DNA of 5,465 nt from Candidatus Kaiserbacteria bacterium (GCA_019247335.1 JAFAPB010000063.1:1-5465); one strand, 5' to 3'. Numbered from the stretch's first letter, positions 1-5,286 are shown. Numbers and translations: made by a program. Notes: a model not told the origin generated them from the sequence alone.

Positions 1-18
1 GATAAGGGAGTTGTGTAG
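1..18 (+). CDS. Possible 3' end of an upstream gene (last codons only)
   Basis: Frame 1 reads DKGVV and then TAG at 16-18. If real, this is the tail of a gene lying left of the window. In Parcubacteria, DUF5667 genes often follow a sigma-70-family gene, and a short charged-then-hydrophobic tail would suit that, but five codons cannot identify anything. No promoter is visible between here and the DUF5667 start at 74, which weakly supports read-through from upstream. Confidence 0.2.
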   Translation, partial: DKGVV

Positions 19-73
19 GTCGCGTGAAGCTCCTCTGAAGCAAAGCGCCGCCTGCACGGCAAACCCCTCACGT

Positions 74-1093
74 ATGAATTTTCAATCACATGATGAAAAC
101 GGCTTGGATGGGCTTACGCCCGTCGAGCGCGCCCGTCTGCGCAATGAACTGCGCTTTTTCATGAGCGGACACCCGGCGATCGCGCCGATCACCCTGCGCA
201 CCTATGATCGCATCGAGGCTATCCTCGCTTGGTTCGAAGCGCCGCGGAAGGTCTTTGCGCATGCAAGTGTGCCGGCATTTGCGCTGGTGCTTACCATCGG
301 CGTCGGTACCTCGTATGCCGCGGAGAATGCGCTTCCGGGCGACGTTTTGTATCCCATCAAGATCCACGTGAACGAACCGGTCGTCGGCGCTCTTGCCACC
401 TCGGACAGCGCGAAGGCCGATTGGAATACCCAGCTTGTCGAGCGCCGTCTTGGGGAGGCGGAGCAGCTTGCTGCGGAAGGGAAGCTCACGCCCGTCGCGC
501 GCGCCGATATTCAGAATCAGATCGCGGTGACTACGGCGGATTTCAACGCGAACGTCGCAAAGATGGCGGAGACCGACGATCCGACCGTCGTTGCGCAGGC
601 CCAGTCGAATCTCGAAGCGTCGCTCTCCGGCCACGAGCAGGTGCTCGCCGCACTCGCGGGCGACGCACCCAAGAGCGATGATGTCGCGCCGATCCTTGCG
701 ACCGTCGCCGCGCATAAGAACGCGCTCGCGAGCGATCGCTCCGGCGTTGAAGCGAGTCTCGCGAAGCGTAATGATGCAAAGACGAAGGCCGCAGCCATGA
801 CGACCAAAGCGAACGCAACGGCGGCACTTCAGCAGGTCCGTGCCTCACTCTCGAGCGCAGCGGCAAGCTCGACGCTCGCGGTAGGCGAAAAGGAAACACA
901 GCAGGCGATTTCTGATGGCGAATTGAAATTCGAACGCGGCGAGTACGGCGCAGCATTCAGCACCTTCCAGGCGGCGATCCGCGCGGCGGAGAGCACGAAG
1001 GTCAATATCGATGCGCAGGAGAAGCTGAAGACCGAGCTTCCGCAGGCGACCTCGACCGAAACCAGCGGCGACGCGACGAGCACACAGGATTAA
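74..1093 (+). CDS. DUF5667 domain-containing membrane-anchored protein (anti-sigma-like architecture)
   Basis: This is a 339-residue protein. Residues 13-60 form a charged cytoplasmic helical segment (LTPVERARLRNELRFFM) of the kind that starts DUF5667 proteins. One membrane helix follows at about 64-82. The extracytoplasmic part opens with the DUF5667 signature ENALPGDVLYPIK (84-96), continues as Ala/Glu-rich helices to about 270, and has a TPR-like helix pair at about 277-308 (ISDGELKFERGEYGAAFSTF). The C-terminus is Ser/Thr-rich and disordered. The short cytoplasmic N-domain, single helix and outer helical domain resemble anti-sigma factors, and the family often sits beside sigma genes; the true function is unknown. 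I chose ATG 74 because the frame upstream to TTG 11 encodes a Cys-rich stretch unlike the family. No Shine-Dalgarno is visible before 74. The family call is firm; the regulatory role is inferred. Confidence 0.85.
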   Translation: MNFQSHDENGLDGLTPVERARLRNELRFFMSGHPAIAPITLRTYDRIEAILAWFEAPRKVFAHASVPAFALVLTIGVGTSYAAENALPGDVLYPIKIHVNEPVVGALATSDSAKADWNTQLVERRLGEAEQLAAEGKLTPVARADIQNQIAVTTADFNANVAKMAETDDPTVVAQAQSNLEASLSGHEQVLAALAGDAPKSDDVAPILATVAAHKNALASDRSGVEASLAKRNDAKTKAAAMTTKANATAALQQVRASLSSAAASSTLAVGEKETQQAISDGELKFERGEYGAAFSTFQAAIRAAESTKVNIDAQEKLKTELPQATSTETSGDATSTQD

Positions 1094-1129
1094 TCCACAC
1101 GGGCATCGCAGGAAAGCGCGCAGCGCGCG

Positions 1130-1135
1130 CATAAT
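1130..1135 (+). promoter_or_regulatory. -10 element (CATAAT) for the membrane operon, leaderless spacing
   Basis: CATAAT matches five of six bases of the -10 consensus and lies in an otherwise GC-rich stretch. It ends six bases before ATG 1142, so a start seven bases downstream would fall on the A of the ATG. No convincing -35 is seen. The AGAGGA directly before the ATG touches the start codon and is too close to work as a normal Shine-Dalgarno site. Confidence 0.5.
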
Positions 1136-1141
1136 AGAGGA

Positions 1142-1492
1142 ATGAGGCGCACGTCAGGCATTTTCTTCGGCGTCATGATCTACGCGATCATGTATCTCGT
1201 TTCCGCCGGCCTTTCCATCCATCAGATCAACGGCATTTCGGCGCACCTTTTGATGCTGCTTACTTTGATTATCGTCGCTACCTGGGCCGGCGTATCACTC
1301 GGATTTCATTCAGCAAAAGACATCGCGCCGTATTCGGCGCTTTGGGTGCTTGAGATCGCGCTCCTTGATTGGGTCTTCAGCGTGCCGTATGCGGGCTGGG
1401 CGCTCTACGCCGATTGGAATGTCTGGCTCGGGTACGCGCTCGTTCTTATCGTGCCGCTTTTTGCGACATTCGCGCCGCGCCGCCTCGTATGA
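1142..1492 (+). CDS. Small four-helix integral membrane protein, unknown function
   Basis: This is a 116-residue, very hydrophobic protein. Membrane helices are expected at about residues 6-26, 33-54, 64-84 and 91-111, with few charges between them and a basic C-terminal end (APRRLV). I do not recognise a named family; compact four-helix proteins of this size are common hypothetical genes in Patescibacteria. The ATG is set by the -10-like element six bases upstream. Its stop codon TGA (1490-1492) overlaps the ATG of the following MFS-like gene as ATGA, so the two are very probably co-transcribed and translationally coupled. That pairing suggests a shared membrane role, for example as a small partner subunit, but nothing in the sequence shows a substrate or enzymatic site. 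Confidence 0.8.
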   Translation: MRRTSGIFFGVMIYAIMYLVSAGLSIHQINGISAHLLMLLTLIIVATWAGVSLGFHSAKDIAPYSALWVLEIALLDWVFSVPYAGWALYADWNVWLGYALVLIVPLFATFAPRRLV

Positions 1493-2625
1493 CGGCGCGC
1501 CTTTTGCATCGATCGCTCCTGCGCCTCGCTTTTTCGGCCGCGCACGTATTCGCGTGGGTGATGATATTCGAATACCTGGCGCTTGAGAGCGGCTCCGCGC
1601 TCGTGGGGCTTGTCAACGTGTCGCTCGTATACGCGCTCGCGCATGCCATTGTCGTACTTCTCACGCCGCTTGCGGCGCGAAATCTCCGCAACGGCCTGCG
1701 CCGATCGCTTGTGTGCGGCACGCTCGCAGCAGCTGCCGCCTTCGCCGCACTCAGTCTCGGCTTTGCGGTCGGCTTGAGCTTCCATATCGCGATCGCGGTC
1801 TTCGCGATACTTATGGGTATCTATCGCGCGATGTACTATGTCTCCTACGAAATAACGCCGGCGAGCCGCCCCGTCTGGATCGAAATATTGCTCGCGCTAG
1901 CGCCGCTTGTCGTCGGCATATTGATCGGCGCCGCGTACGTCGCGCCCTCCTCGCTCTTTCTCGCTGCCGCGGCCATATCCCTTCTTTCGCTCGCCAGCTT
2001 CGCGTGGACCCCCGAAAGCCATGAAGGTTTCGCCTGGCGCTATCGAGAGACTTTCCATCAGCTTTTCGCACGCGAGCATCGCTCGATACTCCTTGCCTCA
2101 TTTGCAAGCGGCATCGAAGCTGCGGCGCTCCTTCTGATCTGGCCGATCGCCGTGTTGATGATTCTCGGTGGGTCATTCGCGCTGCTCGGCATCGTGCTTT
2201 CGCTTACGCTTCTGTGCACGCTACTTCTCCGCGGCATATTCAAAGTAGCGTCGATTCGTACGACGCCGGCAGTATCTTCGGCAGTCATCGCTTCGGCATG
2301 GGTCTTGCGCGTCTTCGCAGCGAATGGATTCGCCGTGGTGCTGATAGACGCCTATATGGGTGGTACGACGCCGCATGAGGGTCGCGGGCTCGATACGCAT
2401 ACGTATGAGCAGGTCGCCGACAACCACACCTACATCGATGAAATGACCGCGCTCAAAGAAATGGGCAATGCGCTCGGGAGGACATTTCTCGTGCTTGTCA
2501 TCGCGATCTGCGCATCGAGCGGGGATTTTGGCGCGAGTATTTTGCTTGCTTTTTTGATCGCCGCGATCGCCGGCGTCACCGCGACCTGGCTCATCGAGCG
2601 GCAGGATCGCCGTGCGCTCGTCTAG
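1489..2625 (+). CDS. MFS-type multi-pass membrane protein (putative transporter)
   Basis: This is a 378-residue polytopic protein with about eleven or twelve predicted membrane helices in two bundles: about 12-30, 36-60, 73-95, 97-120, 131-151 and 154-172, then a charged loop (173-198), then about 200-226, 229-249, 260-290, 331-345 and 348-368. That 6+6-like plan with a central loop fits the major facilitator fold. A polar stretch at 296-330 (HTYEQVADNHTYIDEM, then EMGNALGR) resembles the conserved segment before the last helices in Patescibacteria MFS proteins. At 378 residues it is slightly short for MFS. No substrate motif is evident. The start at ATG 1489 is chosen because it overlaps the upstream stop (ATGA); the open frame runs further up to 1369 but lies inside the upstream gene. 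The gene ends directly against yqeY. Confidence 0.72.
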   Translation: MTARLLHRSLLRLAFSAAHVFAWVMIFEYLALESGSALVGLVNVSLVYALAHAIVVLLTPLAARNLRNGLRRSLVCGTLAAAAAFAALSLGFAVGLSFHIAIAVFAILMGIYRAMYYVSYEITPASRPVWIEILLALAPLVVGILIGAAYVAPSSLFLAAAAISLLSLASFAWTPESHEGFAWRYRETFHQLFAREHRSILLASFASGIEAAALLLIWPIAVLMILGGSFALLGIVLSLTLLCTLLLRGIFKVASIRTTPAVSSAVIASAWVLRVFAANGFAVVLIDAYMGGTTPHEGRGLDTHTYEQVADNHTYIDEMTALKEMGNALGRTFLVLVIAICASSGDFGASILLAFLIAAIAGVTATWLIERQDRRALV

Positions 2626-3078
2626 TTATTGAAAAAGGGAAGCAACCACCTCCTTCACGTCGTTGCCGTCGGCATTGCCGGCGAATTCTTTCATGACCGC
2701 ACCTGTCAATTTGCCGATACCGGATGCATCGGTCACCCCGAGTTCCGCTTTCTTGGCCTGCGCGACACGCTCGATCTCTTCGCGTGAGGCTGTCTGCGGC
2801 AAGTAGGATTCGATGATACTAAGCTCCTTCGTCTCTTTTTCGGCGAGTTCCATGCGGCCGCCTTTGGTGAATTGGTCGATCGCATCCTTACGCTGTTTGG
2901 CGAGGCGCTTGAGCACGGTCACCATATCTTTCTCGTCGAGCTCTTCGGTCGGCTTTTTTCCTTTGGCAACGAGTTCATTGGTGAAGGCCGAGATCGCGCC
3001 GCGCAATGTGTCGACGCGCACCTGGTCCCGCGCCTTCATCGCCTCCTTCATGTCTTCCCGGATCTTTTGGCTCAGCAT
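2626..3078 (-). CDS. yqeY: GatB/YqeY domain-containing protein
   Basis: This 150-residue protein matches the YqeY family in length and layout. The N-terminal part (about 1-90) is helical and opens with the typical LSQKIREDMKEAMKARD stretch followed by RVDTLRGAISA. The C-terminal three-helix tail (about 94-150) resembles the tRNA-contacting tail domain of the GatB amidotransferase subunit and ends with the conserved pattern IGKLTGAVMKEFAGNADGNDV. In GatB the tail helps deliver misacylated Gln-/Asn-tRNA; the freestanding YqeY is assumed to bind tRNA, but its role is not settled. It is transcribed divergently from rmuC. The -10 element TATACT ends six bases before the ATG, so the mRNA is probably leaderless; no Shine-Dalgarno is present. 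Its stop codon directly touches the stop of the convergent MFS gene. Confidence 0.93.
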   Translation of the reverse strand: MLSQKIREDMKEAMKARDQVRVDTLRGAISAFTNELVAKGKKPTEELDEKDMVTVLKRLAKQRKDAIDQFTKGGRMELAEKETKELSIIESYLPQTASREEIERVAQAKKAELGVTDASGIGKLTGAVMKEFAGNADGNDVKEVVASLFQ

Positions 3079-3084
3079 GGCCGC

Positions 3085-3090
3085 AGTATA
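3085..3090 (-). promoter_or_regulatory. Extended -10 (TGCTATACT) for yqeY, leaderless
   Basis: On the minus strand the sequence TGC-TATACT is an extended -10 with one mismatch to TATAAT. Six bases (GCGGCC) separate it from the yqeY ATG, so transcription would start at or next to the A of the ATG. The preceding T-run in the spacer may help melting. No clear -35 is present. Confidence 0.65.
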
Positions 3091-3116
3091 GCAAAAAAGC
3101 GGGCCAAAACGCCGCG

Positions 3117-3125
3117 TGATACACT
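3117..3125 (+). promoter_or_regulatory. Extended -10 (TGATACACT) for rmuC, leaderless
   Basis: TG, one base, then TACACT forms an extended -10. It ends six bases (CGGCGT) before the rmuC ATG, again predicting a leaderless transcript. No -35 match is seen at 16-18 bases, as expected for an extended -10 promoter. It is weaker than the opposing yqeY element. Confidence 0.5.
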
Positions 3126-3131
3126 CGGCGT

Positions 3132-4202
3132 ATGGAATGGCTCATCCTCATCCTTCTTGTGGCAAATCTCGCGCTCCTTGCCTTTGTGCTGCTTCGCCCG
3201 GCAAAGAAGCAAGAGGAGGGCCAGAGTATGCTGCTTCTGCAGCAGCAGATGCAAGACCTTTCCCGCGCGATGGATTCGAAGCTCGGCGAAGGCAACCGCA
3301 GCATGTCAGAATTTATGCGCTCGCAGACCGAGCAGGGCAGGGCGCTCATGTCTACTATCACGAAGCAAGTTTCGGAACAGCTGCTCGAGGTCGTGAAGGG
3401 AGTTTCGGAAACGAAAGAATCGACCAAGCAGGTCTTTACGATCGCAGAACAGCTGCAGAATCTCGAGCGCGTGCTCAAGAATCAAAAGCAGCGCGGCAAT
3501 CTCGGCGAGTCCTCGCTGGAGCTCATTCTCTCGAATGTCCTGCCGGGACAGTACGAGCCGCAGTACATGTTTCGCGACGGTGAGAAGGTGGATTTCGCCG
3601 TAAAGACGAAGGACGGCATCGTCCCGATCGATGCGAAATTCCCGCTCGAGAATTACGTGCGCTGCATGGACGAGATCGACGACGAGCGGCGCATGCTCTA
3701 TCAAAAGGAATTTAAGAATGATGTCAAAAAGCGCATCGATGAGACGGCGAAATATATCAGGCCGGAAGAGGGAACGATGCCCTTTGCGATCATGTTCATT
3801 CCGTCGGAGAGCATTTACTACGATCTTTTGAACAGCGACCCTTCAAGCGGATTGAGCTCGCGCGACCTGATCGAATATTCGTATCAAAAAAAGAATGTAT
3901 TAATCGCCTCGCCCACGACCTTCCTTGCATACCTGCAGACTGTGCTTTTCGGCAATCAGCGCGCGAAGATCCAGGAGACAGCGAAAGACATCATCAAAAA
4001 TGTCGCCGAGCTCGGTCGACATCTCAATGCGTATCAAGATGCACACAACAGCCTTGGCAAATCATTGAGCGCTGCGGTGGGCCACTTCGAAAAATCCGGC
4101 AAAGCGTTCAAGCAGATCGATAAAGATGTCGTGCGCATCGCCGGTGAGTCCGTTGGCCTGCAGCTTGAAAGCGTCGAGCGTCCGACCCTTTTAGAAGATT
4201 AA
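3132..4202 (+). CDS. rmuC: DNA recombination protein RmuC homologue
   Basis: This is a 356-residue RmuC-family protein. An N-terminal membrane anchor (about 3-22) is followed by a basic stretch and a long Gln/Glu-rich coiled coil (about 28-120), then the RmuC core. Recognisable core blocks are NQKQRGNLGE (117-126), VDFAVKTKDG with VPIDAKFPLENY (153-175), KYIRPEEGTMPFAIMFIPSE (207-226) and KKNVLIASPTTFLAYLQ (253-269). D154 and the D167-A-K169 triplet look like the D...(D/E)xK arrangement of PD-(D/E)XK nucleases, to which RmuC has been likened; E126 could be a further acidic ligand. In E. coli RmuC limits inversions at short inverted repeats; the biochemical activity is not firmly known. It is shorter than the E. 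coli protein of about 475 residues, mainly through less coiled coil and C-terminus. The start is set by the leaderless promoter and the membrane anchor. Confidence 0.93.
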   Translation: MEWLILILLVANLALLAFVLLRPAKKQEEGQSMLLLQQQMQDLSRAMDSKLGEGNRSMSEFMRSQTEQGRALMSTITKQVSEQLLEVVKGVSETKESTKQVFTIAEQLQNLERVLKNQKQRGNLGESSLELILSNVLPGQYEPQYMFRDGEKVDFAVKTKDGIVPIDAKFPLENYVRCMDEIDDERRMLYQKEFKNDVKKRIDETAKYIRPEEGTMPFAIMFIPSESIYYDLLNSDPSSGLSSRDLIEYSYQKKNVLIASPTTFLAYLQTVLFGNQRAKIQETAKDIIKNVAELGRHLNAYQDAHNSLGKSLSAAVGHFEKSGKAFKQIDKDVVRIAGESVGLQLESVERPTLLED

Positions 4203-4231
4203 AACAATCGCGCCGTGGTGAGCGGCGCGAT
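4200..4231 (-). terminator. Rho-independent terminator for the secreted-protein gene
   Basis: A perfect 9-bp stem (ATCGCGCCG at 4207-4215 pairing with CGGCGCGAT at 4223-4231) has a 7-base loop. Read on the minus strand it lies 20 bases past the stop of the 4252-4662 gene and is followed by TGTTTTAA, a classic U-tract that reaches the rmuC stop codon. On the plus strand no T-run follows, so it would serve rmuC poorly. Confidence 0.75.
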
Positions 4232-4251
4232 GACGAAGAGCGAGGAGATGC

Positions 4252-4662
4252 TCAGCGGAACACGAGGCGGTTGCCGAACGTGTTCACCCGAACCGTCATG
4301 CCCGGCTTGATCCGATGCGGAACGATGATGCAACCGGCGTAGTCCTCCATGCTCGGAGCGACCGACGCGTATGTGGTGTGCTTGTCGCGCCACACATTTC
4401 CGATGACGAGCGTCTGCGCACCGATCAACTTGTAGGTGCTCTTGCCGCTCGTGCAATAATCGTCGGCGTAGTCGTCGAATGCGGTCTCGTCCTTGAAATC
4501 GTCCGAGCCGAAGAGGTGCATGTCGCTCGGCGTTGCGGGGACAATCGCGATCCCCGCGAGGTCCGGAGTTTGCGGCAACGTGAATTGCTGCGTACCGGAC
4601 TGTGCGAGTGCCGAAGAGCCGAGTGAGATCAGTGTAGCGATAGCAAGCGCAATGATGCGCAT
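4252..4662 (-). CDS. Small secreted protein of unknown function
   Basis: This is a 136-residue protein with a clear Sec signal peptide: MR, a hydrophobic core IIALAIATLISLG, and a likely cleavage site after SALA (about residue 21, before QSGTQQF). The mature part of about 115 residues is acidic in its middle (DDFKDETAFDDYADDYC), has two cysteines (DDYC and YAGC) that could form a disulfide, and ends in a beta-rich stretch (KPGMTVRVNTFGNRLVFR). I recognise no family. I chose the ATG at 4662 rather than the upstream in-frame ATG (4701) because a GGAGGG ribosome binding site lies seven bases before it, the signal peptide starts there, and 4701 falls within the promoter. The gene has its own promoter and terminator, so it is a single-gene transcript pointing away from rplU. 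A role in the cell envelope is possible but only inferred from export. Confidence 0.82.
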   Translation of the reverse strand: MRIIALAIATLISLGSSALAQSGTQQFTLPQTPDLAGIAIVPATPSDMHLFGSDDFKDETAFDDYADDYCTSGKSTYKLIGAQTLVIGNVWRDKHTTYASVAPSMEDYAGCIIVPHRIKPGMTVRVNTFGNRLVFR

Positions 4663-4669
4663 AGGCGTA

Positions 4670-4675
4670 CCCTCC
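4670..4675 (-). promoter_or_regulatory. Strong Shine-Dalgarno (GGAGGG) for the secreted protein
   Basis: GGAGGG on the minus strand sits seven bases before ATG 4662 and decides this start over the longer frame. It is notable because most genes in the window show no such site. Confidence 0.8.
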
Positions 4676-4687
4676 AGGTTGATGCTC

Positions 4688-4710
4688 GCATAATTGTACA
4701 ATGATTATGC
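4688..4710. repeat. Inverted repeats over the secreted-gene promoter
   Basis: Two dyads overlap here: the 10-bp perfect palindrome ATTGTACAAT (4693-4702), and 7-bp arms GCATAAT (4688-4694) and ATTATGC (4704-4710) separated by nine bases. They cover the -10 and part of the spacer, a position expected for a repressor operator. The region is AT-rich, so some symmetry is expected by chance. Confidence 0.4.
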
Positions 4711-4720
4711 ATAGAGTCAA
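4693..4720 (-). promoter_or_regulatory. Sigma-70-type promoter for the secreted-protein gene
   Basis: On the minus strand the -35 TTGACT (4715-4720) is separated by 16 bases from the -10 TACAAT (4693-4698). The predicted start near 4686 gives a leader of roughly 24 bases containing the GGAGGG site. The -10 is embedded in the perfect palindrome ATTGTACAAT (4693-4702). Confidence 0.65.
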
Positions 4721-4729
4721 TAGATAAAA

Positions 4730-4741
4730 TATTGCGCAATA
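4730..4741. repeat. 12-bp palindrome TATTGCGCAATA over the rplU -35
   Basis: This is a perfect 12-bp palindrome that contains the proposed -35 hexamer TTGCGC (4732-4737) of rplU. Its position would let a bound dimer block RNA polymerase or, on its left side, affect the divergent promoter. No binding protein can be named. Confidence 0.4.
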
Positions 4742-4760
4742 CGGCTGTTTCTTGTAGAAT
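4732..4760 (+). promoter_or_regulatory. Sigma-70-type promoter for rplU
   Basis: The -35 TTGCGC (4732-4737) and the -10 TAGAAT (4755-4760) are separated by the ideal 17 bases, with TG directly before the -10. The predicted start near 4767 leaves only about eight bases of leader before ATG 4775, with no Shine-Dalgarno and no room for an autoregulatory leader structure. Confidence 0.65.
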
Positions 4761-4774
4761 GCGCCGACTTATCT

Positions 4775-5092
4775 ATGGCCAAGATCGCGATCATCGAAGC
4801 GGGCGGCAAACAGCACGTTGTCACACAGGACAGTGTCATCAGCGTTGAGACTGTAAAGGGCGCTGAGAAGAAAGGCGATAAAATCACCTTTGATAAAGTC
4901 CTCCTCACCGACGACGGATCGAAGACGACCGTCGGTGCGCCGTATGTTTCGGGTGCCAAGGTTACTGCAGAGCTCGTCGAGAACGGTCGCGCTCCGAAGG
5001 TCACGGTGCTGCGCTACCGCCAGAAGAGCCGATACTACAAAAAGAAGGGTCATCGACAAGCCTTCTCGAAGGTTCGCATCACTTCTCTCTAA
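4775..5092 (+). CDS. rplU: 50S ribosomal protein L21
   Basis: This 105-residue protein has the full L21 length and signature. It opens with the typical AIIEAGGKQHVV start, has a central beta-barrel stretch (KVLLTDDGSKTTVGAPYV), and ends with the L21 signature RYRQKSRYYKKKGHRQ (residues 80-95), a basic loop that contacts 23S rRNA. L21 binds 23S rRNA during assembly of the large subunit. In most bacteria rplU is followed closely by rpmA (L27); here it is followed by a terminator and a convergent gene, so it is transcribed alone. Translation starts on a very short leader without a Shine-Dalgarno site. Stop TAA at 5090-5092. Confidence 0.97.
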   Translation: MAKIAIIEAGGKQHVVTQDSVISVETVKGAEKKGDKITFDKVLLTDDGSKTTVGAPYVSGAKVTAELVENGRAPKVTVLRYRQKSRYYKKKGHRQAFSKVRITSL

Positions 5093-5099
5093 AATACTT

Positions 5100-5122
5100 A
5101 CGGCCCGCGACAAGCGGGCCGT
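5100..5122. terminator. Shared bidirectional terminator between rplU and the CxxC gene
   Basis: A perfect 9-bp GC-rich stem (ACGGCCCGC at 5100-5108, GCGGGCCGT at 5114-5122) has the 5-base loop GACAA. On the plus strand it starts seven bases after the rplU stop, followed by a broken T-rich stretch (CTCATTGTTGT). On the minus strand it starts one base after the stop of the 5124-5282 gene, followed by TAAGTATTTT. It can serve both convergent genes. Confidence 0.8.
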
Positions 5123-5123
5123 C

Positions 5124-5282
5124 TCATTGTTGTCCTCCTGCGGCGTTCGCGCGGGCCACTGCGCACTCGAATAGTGTCTTTTTTGCTTTCGCCTTTTTTG
5201 GCAGACCGGCCGAGGCTACGACCCTTGCAGTGTCCTTATGGTCGCGAAGCGGATGTTTACAGATCGGACATTGTTCCTTCAT
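5124..5282 (-). CDS. 52-residue CxxC (zinc-ribbon-like) micro-protein
   Basis: The frame encodes 52 residues starting MKEQCPICKHPLRDHKD. C5 and C8 form a CPIC knuckle, with H10, H15 and C40 as possible further metal ligands. The rest is Lys/Ala-rich (GLPKKAKAKKTLFEC) and ends AGGQQ. A single knuckle plus scattered His/Cys suggests a small zinc-binding protein, perhaps a nucleic-acid or protein adaptor, but no named family is recognised. Supporting signs are a GGAG site six bases before ATG, a GC-rich third codon position over much of the frame, and a terminator stem one base after the TGA. It converges on rplU. Alternatively it is one half of a two-cysteine site that dimerises around zinc. 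Confidence 0.68.
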   Translation of the reverse strand: MKEQCPICKHPLRDHKDTARVVASAGLPKKAKAKKTLFECAVARANAAGGQQ

Positions 5283-5286
5283 GGAA

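Noticed and set aside
11..73. Upstream extension of the DUF5667 gene to TTG 11
   Set aside because: The extra 21 residues are Cys-rich and unlike the family's N-terminus. The GGGAG before TTG 11 directly abuts it, which is too close for a ribosome site.
86..715. Long minus-strand frame of 209 codons opposite the DUF5667 gene, with smaller frames around it
   Set aside because: Its Arg-rich, low-complexity translation is the mirror of GC-rich codons in the DUF5667 gene, which has a recognised family, a membrane helix and normal codon use.
1094..1129. GC-rich GCGCGCAGCGCGCGC stretch after the DUF5667 gene as a terminator
   Set aside because: The repeats can pair, but only with a single-base loop or by slipping, and no T-run follows; the next bases are the -10 element of the membrane operon.
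4663..4701. Longer start (ATG 4701) for the secreted protein
   Set aside because: It would place 13 residues before the signal peptide and lies within the promoter -10 region; the GGAGGG site points to 4662.
5096..5133. Tiny minus-strand frame of nine codons (MRRPACRGP) with a good AGGAGG site, overlapping the CxxC gene's stop as ATGA
   Set aside because: It lies entirely within the terminator stem. The AGGAGG is explained by Gly-Gly codons at the end of the CxxC protein. Worth noting, but not supportable as a gene.
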